A DNA stretch of 64,000 nt from Sphingorhabdus sp. Alg231-15 (GCF_900149705.1 NZ_LT703001.1:806001-870000); one strand, 5' to 3'; counted from the first letter of the stretch, positions 37,332 to 45,758 are shown. Notes: a model not told the origin generated them from the letters alone. Made by a program: numbers and translations.

Positions 37332-37660
37332 GAGGCGTCCTTCTTGCGATAGCGCTCGGCCTCACGATCGTCATCGGCATCAAACAGATCGGGAAATTCC
37401 TTACGCACATCCCAGTAATCGGGATCCCAAGGCCGGGTCCATGACGCTCGCTCGCGCCGCTGCCACGCCACCGGATCGCCAACCTCCCGGCGTTCACGCC
37501 ACATGCCGAAATATTTCTCAATCCCCTGCTTCGACGCATCCGCCCGAAACGCCGCCACCGCATCACGCAACAATTGCGCCCGCGACGTGCCCTGTGCCGC
37601 CGCCTGGGCGTCGAGCCACTGGACATCTTCTTCGGATAGATCAGCAAGTATGCGAGTCAT
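37328..37660 (-). CDS. vapB: Ribbon-helix-helix antitoxin (VapB-type)
   Basis: This 110-residue protein has an N-terminal ribbon-helix-helix DNA-binding part (TRILADLSEEDVQWLDAQ to RAQLLRDAVAAF, residues 2-38) and an acidic, aromatic tail (DPDYWDVRKEFPDLFDADDD) that would wrap around the toxin. The tail is longer than in many VapB proteins. It is the first gene of the pair and is preceded by a palindromic TGATATCA operator region that the protein itself probably binds. Confidence 0.85.
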   Translation of the reverse strand: MTRILADLSEEDVQWLDAQAAAQGTSRAQLLRDAVAAFRADASKQGIEKYFGMWRERREVGDPVAWQRRERASWTRPWDPDYWDVRKEFPDLFDADDDREAERYRKKDAS

Positions 37661-37690
37661 GATATGGTGATATCATATCATGATATCATG
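37659..37690 (-). promoter_or_regulatory. Palindromic operator of the toxin-antitoxin operon
   Basis: Repeated TGATATCA-type half-sites in both orientations (TGATATGG, TGATATCA, TCATGATATCATG) lie directly against and just upstream of the antitoxin start. Such clustered palindromes are the usual binding site of ribbon-helix-helix antitoxins and imply autorepression. Confidence 0.7.
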
Positions 37691-37694
37691 TCAA

Positions 37695-38258
37695 TTATAA
37701 ATTGCCACGCCGGCCTAGCATTGGTTGTACTTCTCGGGCTAAATCATCCTCAATATAGGTGAGCAAATGCAACTGTTCGTCGTCCAGATCAAATTTATGT
37801 ACAACGATTTCGAACCCTCCCGTCAAGCGACTTGCCCAACACTTCAAGTGTAATGAATATGTACTCTTGGCACCGAATCCGAGATGCCCTTTGAGTCGCT
37901 CAAAAGTATTTCGAGACGTACCAACATAGAAGCAATCGCTGGGACTGTCTGAATTCAACTTGTTTCTTCTGGGATATGCCAGTCCATCTAACTTGGTTTC
38001 TTTAGCGTGATCTATTGCGTCCAGAAACTTCTCGCGACCATCCATTGAATCCAGATGGAATGAGTAAATGGACTGAAAATTTTTCGATAGGTCATCTTTG
38101 AACTTTTTGGAAATAGGATCGAAATCATTAACATTCAACTCTGTGAACTTGAACCTAAACTCCAATCTTTCCAGTGAAGCAATCTGCGACAGATCGTCAG
38201 ACAGCTTAGTGAGATAACGTGCGGCGTTTTTCCCATCAATGCCCTCGCGTTGAGTCAC
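37695..38258 (-). CDS. GIY-YIG-like nuclease-fold protein, overlapping the glmU stop
   Basis: This 187-residue protein has a charged N-terminal half and a C-terminal half with GIY-YIG traits. CFYVGTSRN stands for the GIY...YIG strand pair, followed by an Arg in TFERLKGHLGFG, a segment TYSLHLKCWASRL, an acidic IEDDLAREVQPM (possible metal-binding Glu), and a final GRRGNL. GIY-YIG domains cut DNA, but the match is partial and the motif GIY itself is replaced. The start is GTG 38258, overlapping the glmU TGA as GTGA, so it is probably co-translated with glmU. With the adjacent VapBC pair it forms an accessory insert in the glmU-glmS neighbourhood. Confidence 0.65.
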   Translation of the reverse strand: MTQREGIDGKNAARYLTKLSDDLSQIASLERLEFRFKFTELNVNDFDPISKKFKDDLSKNFQSIYSFHLDSMDGREKFLDAIDHAKETKLDGLAYPRRNKLNSDSPSDCFYVGTSRNTFERLKGHLGFGAKSTYSLHLKCWASRLTGGFEIVVHKFDLDDEQLHLLTYIEDDLAREVQPMLGRRGNL

Positions 38259-39604
38259 TTCCCCGCCTTCTTCTTCGCGCTCACCGCATTGAACCGGTCC
38301 GCCCAGCCTTTTTTCGCGGTTTGCTCGGCCCGGACCAGCGCAAGATCGCCAGCATCTACATCCTTGGTCAGAGCCGCTCCTGCGCCGACTATTGCGCCAT
38401 CGCCAATGGTCACGGGCGCAACCAGTGCGCTGTTTGACCCAATGAACGCGCCCTTGCCGATCTTGGTCTTATATTTGAAATAGCCGTCATAATTGCAGGT
38501 GATCGTGCCAGCGCCGATATTGGCGCCCTCACCCACTTCGGCGTCACCCAGATACGTCAAGTGATTGGCCTTGGCGCCCTTACCCAGAACTGCCTTTTTC
38601 ATCTCGACGAAATTGCCAATTTTTGAACCTTCCTCGAGCACCGCTCCGGGGCGTAGTCTCGCAAACGGCCCGACATTGGTGTGTGCGCCAATGGATGCGC
38701 CCTCGATATGGCTATGGCCATAGATTCGCGCGCCGATGGCTACGGATACGCCCGGACCAAAAATCACATTTGGTTCTATCACTACATCTGAGGAAAGATT
38801 CGTATCATGCGCAAACCAAACGGTTTCTGGCGCTATCAGACTCACTCCATCCGCCATCGCCTGCGCCCGCCGACGCTGCTGCCACTCGCCTTCGACCGAG
38901 GCCAGTTCCGCGCGGCTATTTACGCCCGCAACCTCGGCTGGATCATCCACTTCAATGACGGCACTGGCCTGGCCCGACAGCATCACAATATCCGGCAGAT
39001 AATATTCACCCGCCGCATTGTCATTGCCGATCTGGTCGAGCAGGATGAACAGGTCAGTCGCCCGCGCGGCCATCAATCCGCTATTGCACAGGTTGACCGC
39101 GCGCTCAGCCTCGTCAGCATCCTTAAATTCGACCATTTTTTCGATTTCGCCCTGGTCGCTGGCAATGATCCGGCCATAAGCACCGGCGTCATCTGGACGA
39201 AAACCCAGCACTACCGCGCGTGGATCGGTGCCGTCGTTCAGCCGCGCGATCATCGCCTGCATCGTGTCAGCGCTGACCATCGGTACATCGCCGTAGAGTA
39301 TCAACACATCGCCAGCGAAACCTTTCAGCGCCTCATGCGCCTGCGCCACGGCATGGCCTGTACCAAGCTGGTCTTCCTGAACCGCGATCGCGACATTACG
39401 CCCCTCGACGCTTGCTTCAATCTGCTCACGCCGCGCACCGACCACGACAACGGTACGCTCCACGCCTATCGAATCGACCGTATCGAGCAAATGATGGAGC
39501 ATCGGCTTGCCGGCAATCGGATGCAGCACCTTGTGCGTTTCCGATTTCATCCGTGTGCCTTGTCCGGCCGCTAATATAATGGCTGCTAAAGGACGGTCAC
39601 TCAT
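38255..39604 (-). CDS. glmU: Bifunctional UDP-N-acetylglucosamine pyrophosphorylase / glucosamine-1-phosphate acetyltransferase
   Basis: GlmU carries out the last two steps to UDP-GlcNAc. The N-terminal uridyltransferase domain has LAAGQGTRMKS and later QLGTGHAVAQA and LYGDVPMV. From about residue 250 a left-handed beta-helix of hexapeptide repeats forms the acetyltransferase domain, with YLGDAEVGEGANIGAGTITC and NYDGYFKYKT. ATG 39604 (MSDRPLAAIILAAGQG) is preferred over the frame opening at 39652. A GIY-YIG-like gene overlaps the stop. Confidence 0.97.
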   Translation of the reverse strand: MSDRPLAAIILAAGQGTRMKSETHKVLHPIAGKPMLHHLLDTVDSIGVERTVVVVGARREQIEASVEGRNVAIAVQEDQLGTGHAVAQAHEALKGFAGDVLILYGDVPMVSADTMQAMIARLNDGTDPRAVVLGFRPDDAGAYGRIIASDQGEIEKMVEFKDADEAERAVNLCNSGLMAARATDLFILLDQIGNDNAAGEYYLPDIVMLSGQASAVIEVDDPAEVAGVNSRAELASVEGEWQQRRRAQAMADGVSLIAPETVWFAHDTNLSSDVVIEPNVIFGPGVSVAIGARIYGHSHIEGASIGAHTNVGPFARLRPGAVLEEGSKIGNFVEMKKAVLGKGAKANHLTYLGDAEVGEGANIGAGTITCNYDGYFKYKTKIGKGAFIGSNSALVAPVTIGDGAIVGAGAALTKDVDAGDLALVRAEQTAKKGWADRFNAVSAKKKAGK

Positions 39605-39701
39605 GCCAAAAACTCCGAATATCCTGTTCCAAACGCTGAATTTCCGCCCCATGCCATGATGCGGTTGCTTATGCCAGCAAGATCGGTTCTATGCAGGGAC
39701 T

Positions 39702-40388
39702 ATGACAGAAATTTCTTTCGATATCATTGGCTTTGATCTGGATGGTACCTTGCTGGATACCAGCATGGAACTCGCGGCTTCGCTCAATCACGCTCTCGAC
39801 AGCGCGAACCGGCCACAAGTGGACGAACAATCCATCCGCTCGCTGGTCGGCATGGGCGCGCGTCACATGCTGGAAATGGCGCTGGAGCAATCAGGCGGCA
39901 GCGACAAAGATCTGGTCAAAAGCCTGATGCCTGTCCTGATCGATCATTATGAGGCTAATCTGGGCAATAATGCGCCCGCTTTTGCCGGATTGATTGATGC
40001 GATGGATGTGCTGCAGGATCAGGATGTTAAACTGGCGGTGGTGACGAATAAATTCGAAAGCCTCGCGGTGAAGCTACTGACCAATGTCGGCATGATAGAT
40101 CGCTTCGTCACCGTCATTGGCGGCGATACGATGGGCAAAGGCCGCAGCAAGCCTAAGCGGGACCCGATTGACGAGATGATCCGGCGCTGCGGCGGGATAG
40201 TCGAGCAAACACCAGCAGCTTTTATCGGCGACAGTATTTTCGACATTAAAGCCGCGCAAAATGCGGGCATCGCGAATGTCGCGGTCAGTTTCGGCTTTTT
40301 GAATCAACCGGTTGAAGAGTTAGGCGCTGACGCAATTATCGATCATTATGACGAGCTGGTTCCAACCTTGGCCGCACTCAGCCGTTAA
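39702..40388 (+). CDS. gph: Phosphoglycolate phosphatase (HAD family)
   Basis: This 228-residue haloacid-dehalogenase phosphatase removes phosphate from 2-phosphoglycolate formed in DNA repair and metabolism. The catalytic motif is GFDLDGTLLDTS (Asp nucleophile and acid/base), motif II is LAVVTNKF, motif III is the lysine in KPKRDPI, and motif IV is FIGDSIFDIKAAQNAG. These match Gph and its close relatives. Substrate breadth in HAD proteins means another phosphate ester cannot be excluded. It is divergent from glmU with about 97 bp between starts. Confidence 0.9.
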   Translation: MTEISFDIIGFDLDGTLLDTSMELAASLNHALDSANRPQVDEQSIRSLVGMGARHMLEMALEQSGGSDKDLVKSLMPVLIDHYEANLGNNAPAFAGLIDAMDVLQDQDVKLAVVTNKFESLAVKLLTNVGMIDRFVTVIGGDTMGKGRSKPKRDPIDEMIRRCGGIVEQTPAAFIGDSIFDIKAAQNAGIANVAVSFGFLNQPVEELGADAIIDHYDELVPTLAALSR

Positions 40389-40391
40389 CGG

Positions 40392-41411
40392 TCAGCCCTT
40401 GCGCCACTTGGTCCACAAATGGCGGGCCAGCATCAACGGTGGCATGCGCAGCCAATGGGACCGGATATAGAAAGCTTGCCGTGTGAGCTTTCGGGTTTCC
40501 CGCCCCCAACCATCGCGCGCCAATAGGCGCCGGACATACAGATAATCGGTGAATTTCTTTTGGCCCGCACGATATTCTTGGGCTGGCGTGTCATAAAGAC
40601 GAACAGCCAGGCGCAACGCCCGCGCCAGATGCGGCTCCAGCTGATGCAATCTCGCACGCACGCCTAGCTCGGTCCAGAATTCCTCATCCGCATCGGCAAA
40701 TTGCCGGATGAGCCTGTCGATATCCCAAAGATTACGTAATCCCCCGGCCAGATCACCATCTGCAAATAGATGAGCGACACTGTGCAACAGTATGTCCGCA
40801 GGAGCCATCACATAAAGCCCGGATTCCAGCTCGATCGCTGCATCGAGCATTGCTTGAGGATTCGGCGTCGGGTTCGCGGTCAGAGGCAAGGTCGTGTGAT
40901 GGACATCGATCATCCGGTCGCGGTCGCGGTGAATCAACGGTGGCAGCTCATGCATATGCTCACGATAATATTGGTCATCATAAGGGTCCGGCTTAACCCA
41001 CTCCCATCCCGCGTCCAGCAATTCTGCTTCAACAGCGGGCAGCGCATCCCGCGCGACCATGATATCAAGATCACCGATGCTTCGACCAATCCCCGCATCA
41101 AGATCCGCAGCAACATAGGCGGTGCCTTTCATCAGCACGGCTTTGCCGCTTAACGGCGCAAGAGCCCGGCGCGCGCAATCCGCCTCCCAAAGCGCTTGTT
41201 GTCTCGCGAGATCAGTGGCTTGAATCGCATCTTTCAGAATGGGCCTGACTTGCTCCGGCACTGCGATACTCGCCAGACGATGGGCCAGACTGCCGATCAA
41301 CGACTCTGCGCGGGCAATGCTAATCAGATCCGTCCATCCAGCACCGTCAAGCGAGAGAACCGTCTCCGGCTCGCGCAAGGCGTCAACCAATGGCTGGGCA
41401 TTGCGCATCAT
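40392..41411 (-). CDS. Nucleotidyltransferase-fold protein of the HprK-related/PqqD cassette
   Basis: This 339-residue protein of the NTP_transf_5 group has the signature KGTAYVAADLDAGIGRSIGD followed by LDIMV, where G-R-S and the Asp-x-Asp pair (residues about 109-116) form the nucleotide- and metal-binding site. Related nucleotidyltransferases lie beside HprK-like kinases in some lasso-peptide clusters, where they extend phosphate modification. The C-terminal third is helical with conserved His and Arg (HHTTLP, LLHSVAHLFADGDL). The frame opens with GTG 41426. ATG 41411 overlaps the kinase stop as ATGA and is preferred. It is the last gene of a four-gene unit, and its substrate is unknown. 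Confidence 0.82.
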   Translation of the reverse strand: MMRNAQPLVDALREPETVLSLDGAGWTDLISIARAESLIGSLAHRLASIAVPEQVRPILKDAIQATDLARQQALWEADCARRALAPLSGKAVLMKGTAYVAADLDAGIGRSIGDLDIMVARDALPAVEAELLDAGWEWVKPDPYDDQYYREHMHELPPLIHRDRDRMIDVHHTTLPLTANPTPNPQAMLDAAIELESGLYVMAPADILLHSVAHLFADGDLAGGLRNLWDIDRLIRQFADADEEFWTELGVRARLHQLEPHLARALRLAVRLYDTPAQEYRAGQKKFTDYLYVRRLLARDGWGRETRKLTRQAFYIRSHWLRMPPLMLARHLWTKWRKG

Positions 41412-42268
41412 GGGAGCTTGCTCCACAGACTATCGATGAGTTCTTCGGCTTGGTCACTCGATTGATAATCCATGGCCTTGGTTGGAACGGTATCAACAAA
41501 GTGGGTCAGCGCCTGAAAGCCTGTTTCTCCGAGAGCGACATAGTTGGTTGATGCCTGGGTTAACCGCACAAATATTTCGCTCTTACCCATATCGCGCAGA
41601 GCAGGATCATGTCCAAAGCGCGGAAACAGAAGCAAAGCAGGTTTGGCCGTGTCCGCCGTCCGCTTCACCGCATCCAGCGGTGGGATAATGTGACGGATAT
41701 CCCCTTTCGGCGTCCCTTTCATCAGGGGGCCGAAGCGATTGTCCGGCACAACCGCTTGCATGGTGGCAATTGCCTCGTTTTTGAGGCTGATCAGTCGCGG
41801 AAAGCTATGCACCATGCCGGTGTCCGGATTAAGCAACGCAAATTCATCCCCCATGAATCGCCAGCCTTTTTCCGCCAGCATGGCAGAAAGTGTAGACTTT
41901 CCCGAACCGGACAGGCCAGTCATCAGCAATGCCCTACCATCCTTCTCGACACTGCTGGCATGCAGCAAAAGATGCCGTCGCCAGCCCAGTGCCATTTGCA
42001 AGTTCATGCCCATTTCCGCAGCCAGCAGACTTTGATCAAGTGGCAAGGGAGCAGCATCAGGGAGCCAAAAATCGCCGGAAATATGAACCGAAGGTCGGAA
42101 ATAGCGCCGCCAGGGCTTTTCAGGCTCCAACCGCACGGTGAAATCTGCGTAACCGTCCTGCGAAGCTGGGTAGTCCTGATAGAGAGCTGCCAACTGATCG
42201 AGCGGCCGCCGCCAGCTCGAGACCAGCCGATATCGTGTCGGCCCGACAGTCAGATAAAGCTGATGCAT
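41408..42268 (-). CDS. HprK-related kinase A
   Basis: This 286-residue P-loop kinase is related to the catalytic domain of HPr serine kinase/phosphatase. The Walker A motif GLSGSGKST is at residues 118-126 and MGDEFALL (139-146) corresponds to the metal-binding acidic motif. The N-terminal 100 residues form a beta-rich domain (YRLVSSWRRPLDQL, DFTVRLEPEKP) without match to HprK. There is no HPr or phosphotransferase gene nearby, so the target is probably a peptide or protein, perhaps the Tat-exported product of the first gene. ATG 42268 is preferred to the frame opening at 42313. It lies 14 bp after the PqqD-like gene and overlaps the nucleotidyltransferase gene. Confidence 0.88.
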   Translation of the reverse strand: MHQLYLTVGPTRYRLVSSWRRPLDQLAALYQDYPASQDGYADFTVRLEPEKPWRRYFRPSVHISGDFWLPDAAPLPLDQSLLAAEMGMNLQMALGWRRHLLLHASSVEKDGRALLMTGLSGSGKSTLSAMLAEKGWRFMGDEFALLNPDTGMVHSFPRLISLKNEAIATMQAVVPDNRFGPLMKGTPKGDIRHIIPPLDAVKRTADTAKPALLLFPRFGHDPALRDMGKSEIFVRLTQASTNYVALGETGFQALTHFVDTVPTKAMDYQSSDQAEELIDSLWSKLP

Positions 42269-42282
42269 GCGCGCCACCGAGC

Positions 42283-42561
42283 CTAAACCTTGTCCACAAG
42301 ACCAAGCGAACACAGTTCGACAAGCCTTGCCAGCACGATATCAGCGGTGTCACCACTATCCTCCAGATCATAGCTATCGGACAGTCTGCCTGCGATATCG
42401 ACGGCCGTCAGGGAATGTTCTCCCATAACGGCTAATATCGCCGGCACGGGATCAGCTACGATATGAGTGATCCCTGACGATTTCTGAAAAACCAGCGTCA
42501 TACTGTCCAGCGGATGCTGGATCAGCCCTTCAGAGGCTGCGGCGCGATAAAGCTGGCTCAT
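42283..42561 (-). CDS. PqqD-like peptide chaperone of the HprK-related system
   Basis: This 92-residue protein fits the PqqD-like winged-helix fold (RiPP recognition element) that hands a precursor peptide to modifying enzymes. Typical features are a beta-strand pair (MTLVFQKSSGITHIVADP), a first helix (VPAILAVMGEH), HSLTAVDIAGRLSDSY, and the C-terminal helix (IVLARLVELCSLGLV). NCBI naming calls such genes HPr-rel-A system PqqD family. It is the second gene of the unit, 100 bp after the Tat-exported protein and 14 bp before the kinase. Which peptide it binds is unknown. Confidence 0.82.
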   Translation of the reverse strand: MSQLYRAAASEGLIQHPLDSMTLVFQKSSGITHIVADPVPAILAVMGEHSLTAVDIAGRLSDSYDLEDSGDTADIVLARLVELCSLGLVDKV

Positions 42562-42662
42562 TGGCGGTTACACTATCCCTGATCACGGCAATTCGTTCGA
42601 AAAAGCCATTAGCATGAATATGTTAATAAGCATTGGCTTTGAAGCCAAAAATCAGCGCAAAA

Positions 42663-43091
42663 CTATCGCGGCATCTGCAGAGATGCGTAGCAGGTAAAGC
42701 CGCTTTGCCCGGACTGGAGACGCCGAATATAGTTCACATAGGCTTTGGACTGATCGTAAGATGTGCCGGGAAGAGACCGGCCATTCATCGCCCGCTTCAC
42801 TTCTTCCCCGGTAAAATTCCGGCCTGCAGGCGGAAAAGCTCCAGGCGTGTCGGGAGATACAATTTTTCCGTCCGGACCAATATATCCGCCAGCAGCGTGA
42901 TTTCCGGGAACCGGAATTTCGCAGTTTAGCACCGAACCAGCGGTCTGCGCCAAAGCAGGCTTGATGCTGACGACCGCAGAAGCCGTCACAGCCCCCATCA
43001 TCAGCGCACGGCGGCGGGTGACAATCGCAGCATTCTCAGAATCATCAGTTGGTGCTGATGATCTACCATTCTGATTTAGACTGTCTGTCAT
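42663..43091 (-). CDS. Tat-exported small protein, possible substrate of the HprK-related system
   Basis: This 142-residue protein is not in a family I recognise. A twin-arginine signal is visible: TRRRALMM followed by a hydrophobic stretch and a cut after KPALA (about residue 48). The mature 90-odd residues contain two cysteines (LNCEIPVP and GFTCYASL) that may pair, a Gly/Pro-rich segment (YIGPDGKIVSPDTPGAFPPA) and a helical part (GEEVKRAMNGRS). It heads the unit with the PqqD-like, kinase and nucleotidyltransferase genes, and its small size and secretion make it a natural modification substrate. That is inference from order alone. Confidence 0.68.
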   Translation of the reverse strand: MTDSLNQNGRSSAPTDDSENAAIVTRRRALMMGAVTASAVVSIKPALAQTAGSVLNCEIPVPGNHAAGGYIGPDGKIVSPDTPGAFPPAGRNFTGEEVKRAMNGRSLPGTSYDQSKAYVNYIRRLQSGQSGFTCYASLQMPR

Positions 43092-43327
43092 AACGTAATA
43101 ATTTCCTCTGAATGTCGCCCTTAGAGCGAAAATCGTTTAATTGCGAGTAAACAGTCGCGCGTGCAGACTGTCGTCCATAATCGGGACAAACCGGCCAAAT
43201 TTCTTAACGGCACAAAGACGGTGAACTGATCAAAACGATATAATCGGGTACAAAACAGACATTGCCATTGCTGTTTTTGCGAAAACCCGCCTAAACATAG
43301 CCACCGAATTTCATCGCAACGGCCAAT

Positions 43328-44602
43328 ATGAACACAATTTCTCCCTTTCGCCTGATTTTTGCGATTCTTCTGATCATTGGAGGAGCGGTTCTTGCTGCAC
43401 AAACATCGGCAGCGTTGATGAAAATTATCATCATGTCGGCCTTTGGCGTTGTTTCTCTGGCGATTATAGCGCTGGAAGACCACGCACCGGCGCAGCCGGA
43501 CCTCAGTGCGTTGGAGCGCCAGAAAAAGCGGATATTATATCAAGGCAGAGCCGAAGCTTACCAGGATGTGATAGATCCGATCACGGATCCGATACTGCTC
43601 ATCCGCAATGCGAAAGTGGCGGTGGCCAATCCGGCGGCACGAAATTTTCTCGGCGATCATATTATCGGTGAAGACGTTCGGGTTGCCATCCGTCATCCGG
43701 CAGCCGCGGATCGGTTAGCGAACCCCAATGCCGAGCATAGCGGCGAACCAATTTTGCTGGTCGGCGTCGGCAGCGCGGATCAACGTTGGGAATTGCGCAT
43801 TCACGCCTTGGGTGATGGTTTGAAACTGGTCCAGCTTTCCGACCAAAGCAGTCGCTACGCCGCAGAACGCATGCGCACTGATTTTGTTGCCAATGCAAGC
43901 CATGAATTACGTACACCGCTGGCGGCGATAAAGGGCTTTATTGAAACCCTGGAAAACCCGGAAGCTGGCAAAGACGAGGACACACGCGCCCGTTTTCTGA
44001 CCATCATGTATCAGGAAGCCGATCGCATGCAGCGCCTGGTCGAAGACCTGATGTCTTTGTCGCGCATCGAAGCGGAAAAATACCAACTGCCCTCGGAACC
44101 GGTTGATCTGACGGAACTGGTGGCAGAGGTAAAATCCGTTTTCCTCAACGGTCGCAATAAAAAGGATGATAATTTTGTTGTGTCAGCGCCCGACAACTTG
44201 CCGATGGTTCAGGGCGATCATGCACAATTGTCTCAGCTGCTCCACAATCTGGTGAGCAACGCTTATAAGTATGGACGGCGTGGCGGGATCGTAACGGTTT
44301 CGGTCAAACCCAATCGCACCGGTTCCATGCTGCGACTTTCAGTCACCGATCAGGGGGACGGCATCGCAGCAGAACATATTCCCCGGCTTACCGAACGCTT
44401 CTACCGGGTTGATAAGGGGCGCAGCAAATCAATAGGTGGGACCGGATTGGGCCTAGCGATTGTCAAACATATAACAGAGCGCCATGGCGGCAGGATGGAA
44501 GTAGCCAGCGAGCAAGGAATCGGCACGACGGTCACGATTTTTCTGCCGGTGATCAAATCATCCAACGATCCCGATGCCGCATCCGTAACATATCTGTCAT
44601 AA
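43328..44602 (+). CDS. phoR: Phosphate regulon sensor histidine kinase PhoR
   Basis: This membrane histidine kinase reports phosphate limitation to PhoB. Two N-terminal helices (residues about 8-24 and 32-48) are followed by a PAS-like domain (YQDVIDPITDPILLIRN). The phosphoacceptor is His192 in ANASHELRTPL. The ATP-binding domain has LVSNAYKYGRRGG (N box), VTDQGDGIAAEHIPRL (G1) and GGTGLGLAIVKHI (G2). It is the first gene of the seven-gene pho-pst cluster, with a Pho box at its end. Confidence 0.95.
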   Translation: MNTISPFRLIFAILLIIGGAVLAAQTSAALMKIIIMSAFGVVSLAIIALEDHAPAQPDLSALERQKKRILYQGRAEAYQDVIDPITDPILLIRNAKVAVANPAARNFLGDHIIGEDVRVAIRHPAAADRLANPNAEHSGEPILLVGVGSADQRWELRIHALGDGLKLVQLSDQSSRYAAERMRTDFVANASHELRTPLAAIKGFIETLENPEAGKDEDTRARFLTIMYQEADRMQRLVEDLMSLSRIEAEKYQLPSEPVDLTELVAEVKSVFLNGRNKKDDNFVVSAPDNLPMVQGDHAQLSQLLHNLVSNAYKYGRRGGIVTVSVKPNRTGSMLRLSVTDQGDGIAAEHIPRLTERFYRVDKGRSKSIGGTGLGLAIVKHITERHGGRMEVASEQGIGTTVTIFLPVIKSSNDPDAASVTYLS

Positions 44603-44611
44603 ATCTGTAAC
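44594..44611 (+). promoter_or_regulatory. Pho box (PhoB binding site) ahead of pstS
   Basis: CTGTCATAAATCTGTAAC is a near-perfect pair of 7-bp PhoB half-sites with the regular 11-bp repeat. It overlaps the phoR stop codon (44600-44602) and lies 104 bp before the pstS ATG, indicating phosphate-starvation induction of pstSCAB-phoU-phoB separately from phoR. Confidence 0.85.
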
Positions 44612-44714
44612 CAATAGGACACTGCCCACTTTTAAACGGTGCCCATCCGGTCAGAAATCACAACCGATTCTTGACCAAATATATCAACACTCCAAAGAAA
44701 ACGGGGACAGCATA

Positions 44715-45758
44715 ATGTTTAAGAAAATCGCTCTATTAGCGGTATCAACACTCGCCTTGGCAGCATGTCAGGATCAAGCTTCCGGCGGACAAGGTGGTAC
44801 ACGCAGTGAAGTTCGGATTGTCGGTTCATCAACTGTTTTCCCATTTGCCAAAGCGGTTGCTGAACAATTTAGCGCGGGTGGTGCAAATACCTCACCAATT
44901 CTGGAATCAACCGGAACTGGCGGCGGAATGAAGCTATTCTGTGCAGGCGTAGGCGCCAACACACCCGACATTGCCAATGCATCCAGGCGGATGAAGGCTT
45001 CCGAATTCGAAATGTGCGCAGAAAATGGCGTTACCGACGTTGTTGAGGTTCAGATCGGCATTGATGGTATCGCGATTGCCCAAGCCAACGAAGGTCCAGC
45101 GATCAAGCTGACGCCAACGCAGATTTACGAAGCCATTGCCGAACGCCCATTTGGCAAAAAGAATGAGACGAAGAACTGGTCGGATATCGATCCTTCGCTC
45201 CCCAATATCACAATCAGTGTCTATGGCCCCCCATCGACGTCAGGCACGCGAGATGCGTTGACCGAATTGATCATGGAAGTGGGTTGTAAAACCGACGCCA
45301 CGACCAAGGCGCTGAAAGACACAAATGAAGACGAATATGACGCTATCTGCCACGATGTCCGGGCCGATGGTGCTTATATTGATGCCGGCGAAAACGACAA
45401 TCTGATCGTTCAAAAACTGAAAGCCAATCCAAATAGTCTCGGAATCTTTGGATATAGCTTCCTTGAGGAAAACACCGACTCCGTTCGCGGCGTTGCGGTG
45501 TCCGATGTCGAGCCTGCTTATGAAGCAATCGCATCAGGCGAATATCCAGGTGCTCGCCCGCTTTATATTTACGCCAAGAAACAACATGTTGGCGTAATCC
45601 CTGGTCTTCAGGAATATCTTACGGAATTTGTCAACGCAGGTGGATCAGATGGCTATCTGATTGAGGCCGGCCTGATTGCTTCGCCGGATGATATTCGTAC
45701 ACAAATGGCTGATACTGCAAAAAATCTACCAACTTTGACCGGCGCTGAACTGAAGTAA
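44715..45758 (+). CDS. pstS: Phosphate ABC transporter, substrate-binding protein
   Basis: This is the periplasmic phosphate receptor. The N-terminal lipoprotein signal has lipobox LALAAC at residue 18-19. The phosphate-binding signature begins RIVGSSTVFPFAKAVAEQF, and FCAGVGANTPDIANASRRM and SGTRDALTEL line the ligand pocket. Length (347) is normal for the PstS/SphX type. It follows a Pho box and is followed by the permease genes pstC and pstA. Confidence 0.93.
   Translation: MFKKIALLAVSTLALAACQDQASGGQGGTRSEVRIVGSSTVFPFAKAVAEQFSAGGANTSPILESTGTGGGMKLFCAGVGANTPDIANASRRMKASEFEMCAENGVTDVVEVQIGIDGIAIAQANEGPAIKLTPTQIYEAIAERPFGKKNETKNWSDIDPSLPNITISVYGPPSTSGTRDALTELIMEVGCKTDATTKALKDTNEDEYDAICHDVRADGAYIDAGENDNLIVQKLKANPNSLGIFGYSFLEENTDSVRGVAVSDVEPAYEAIASGEYPGARPLYIYAKKQHVGVIPGLQEYLTEFVNAGGSDGYLIEAGLIASPDDIRTQMADTAKNLPTLTGAELK

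Noticed and set aside
36114-37352. 412-codon plus-strand frame opposite glmS and vapC
   Set aside because: It crosses two well-identified genes on the other strand and carries no recognisable motif.
38807-39574. 255-codon plus-strand frame opposite glmU
   Set aside because: It is a shadow of the glmU coding sequence; the product has no domain pattern.
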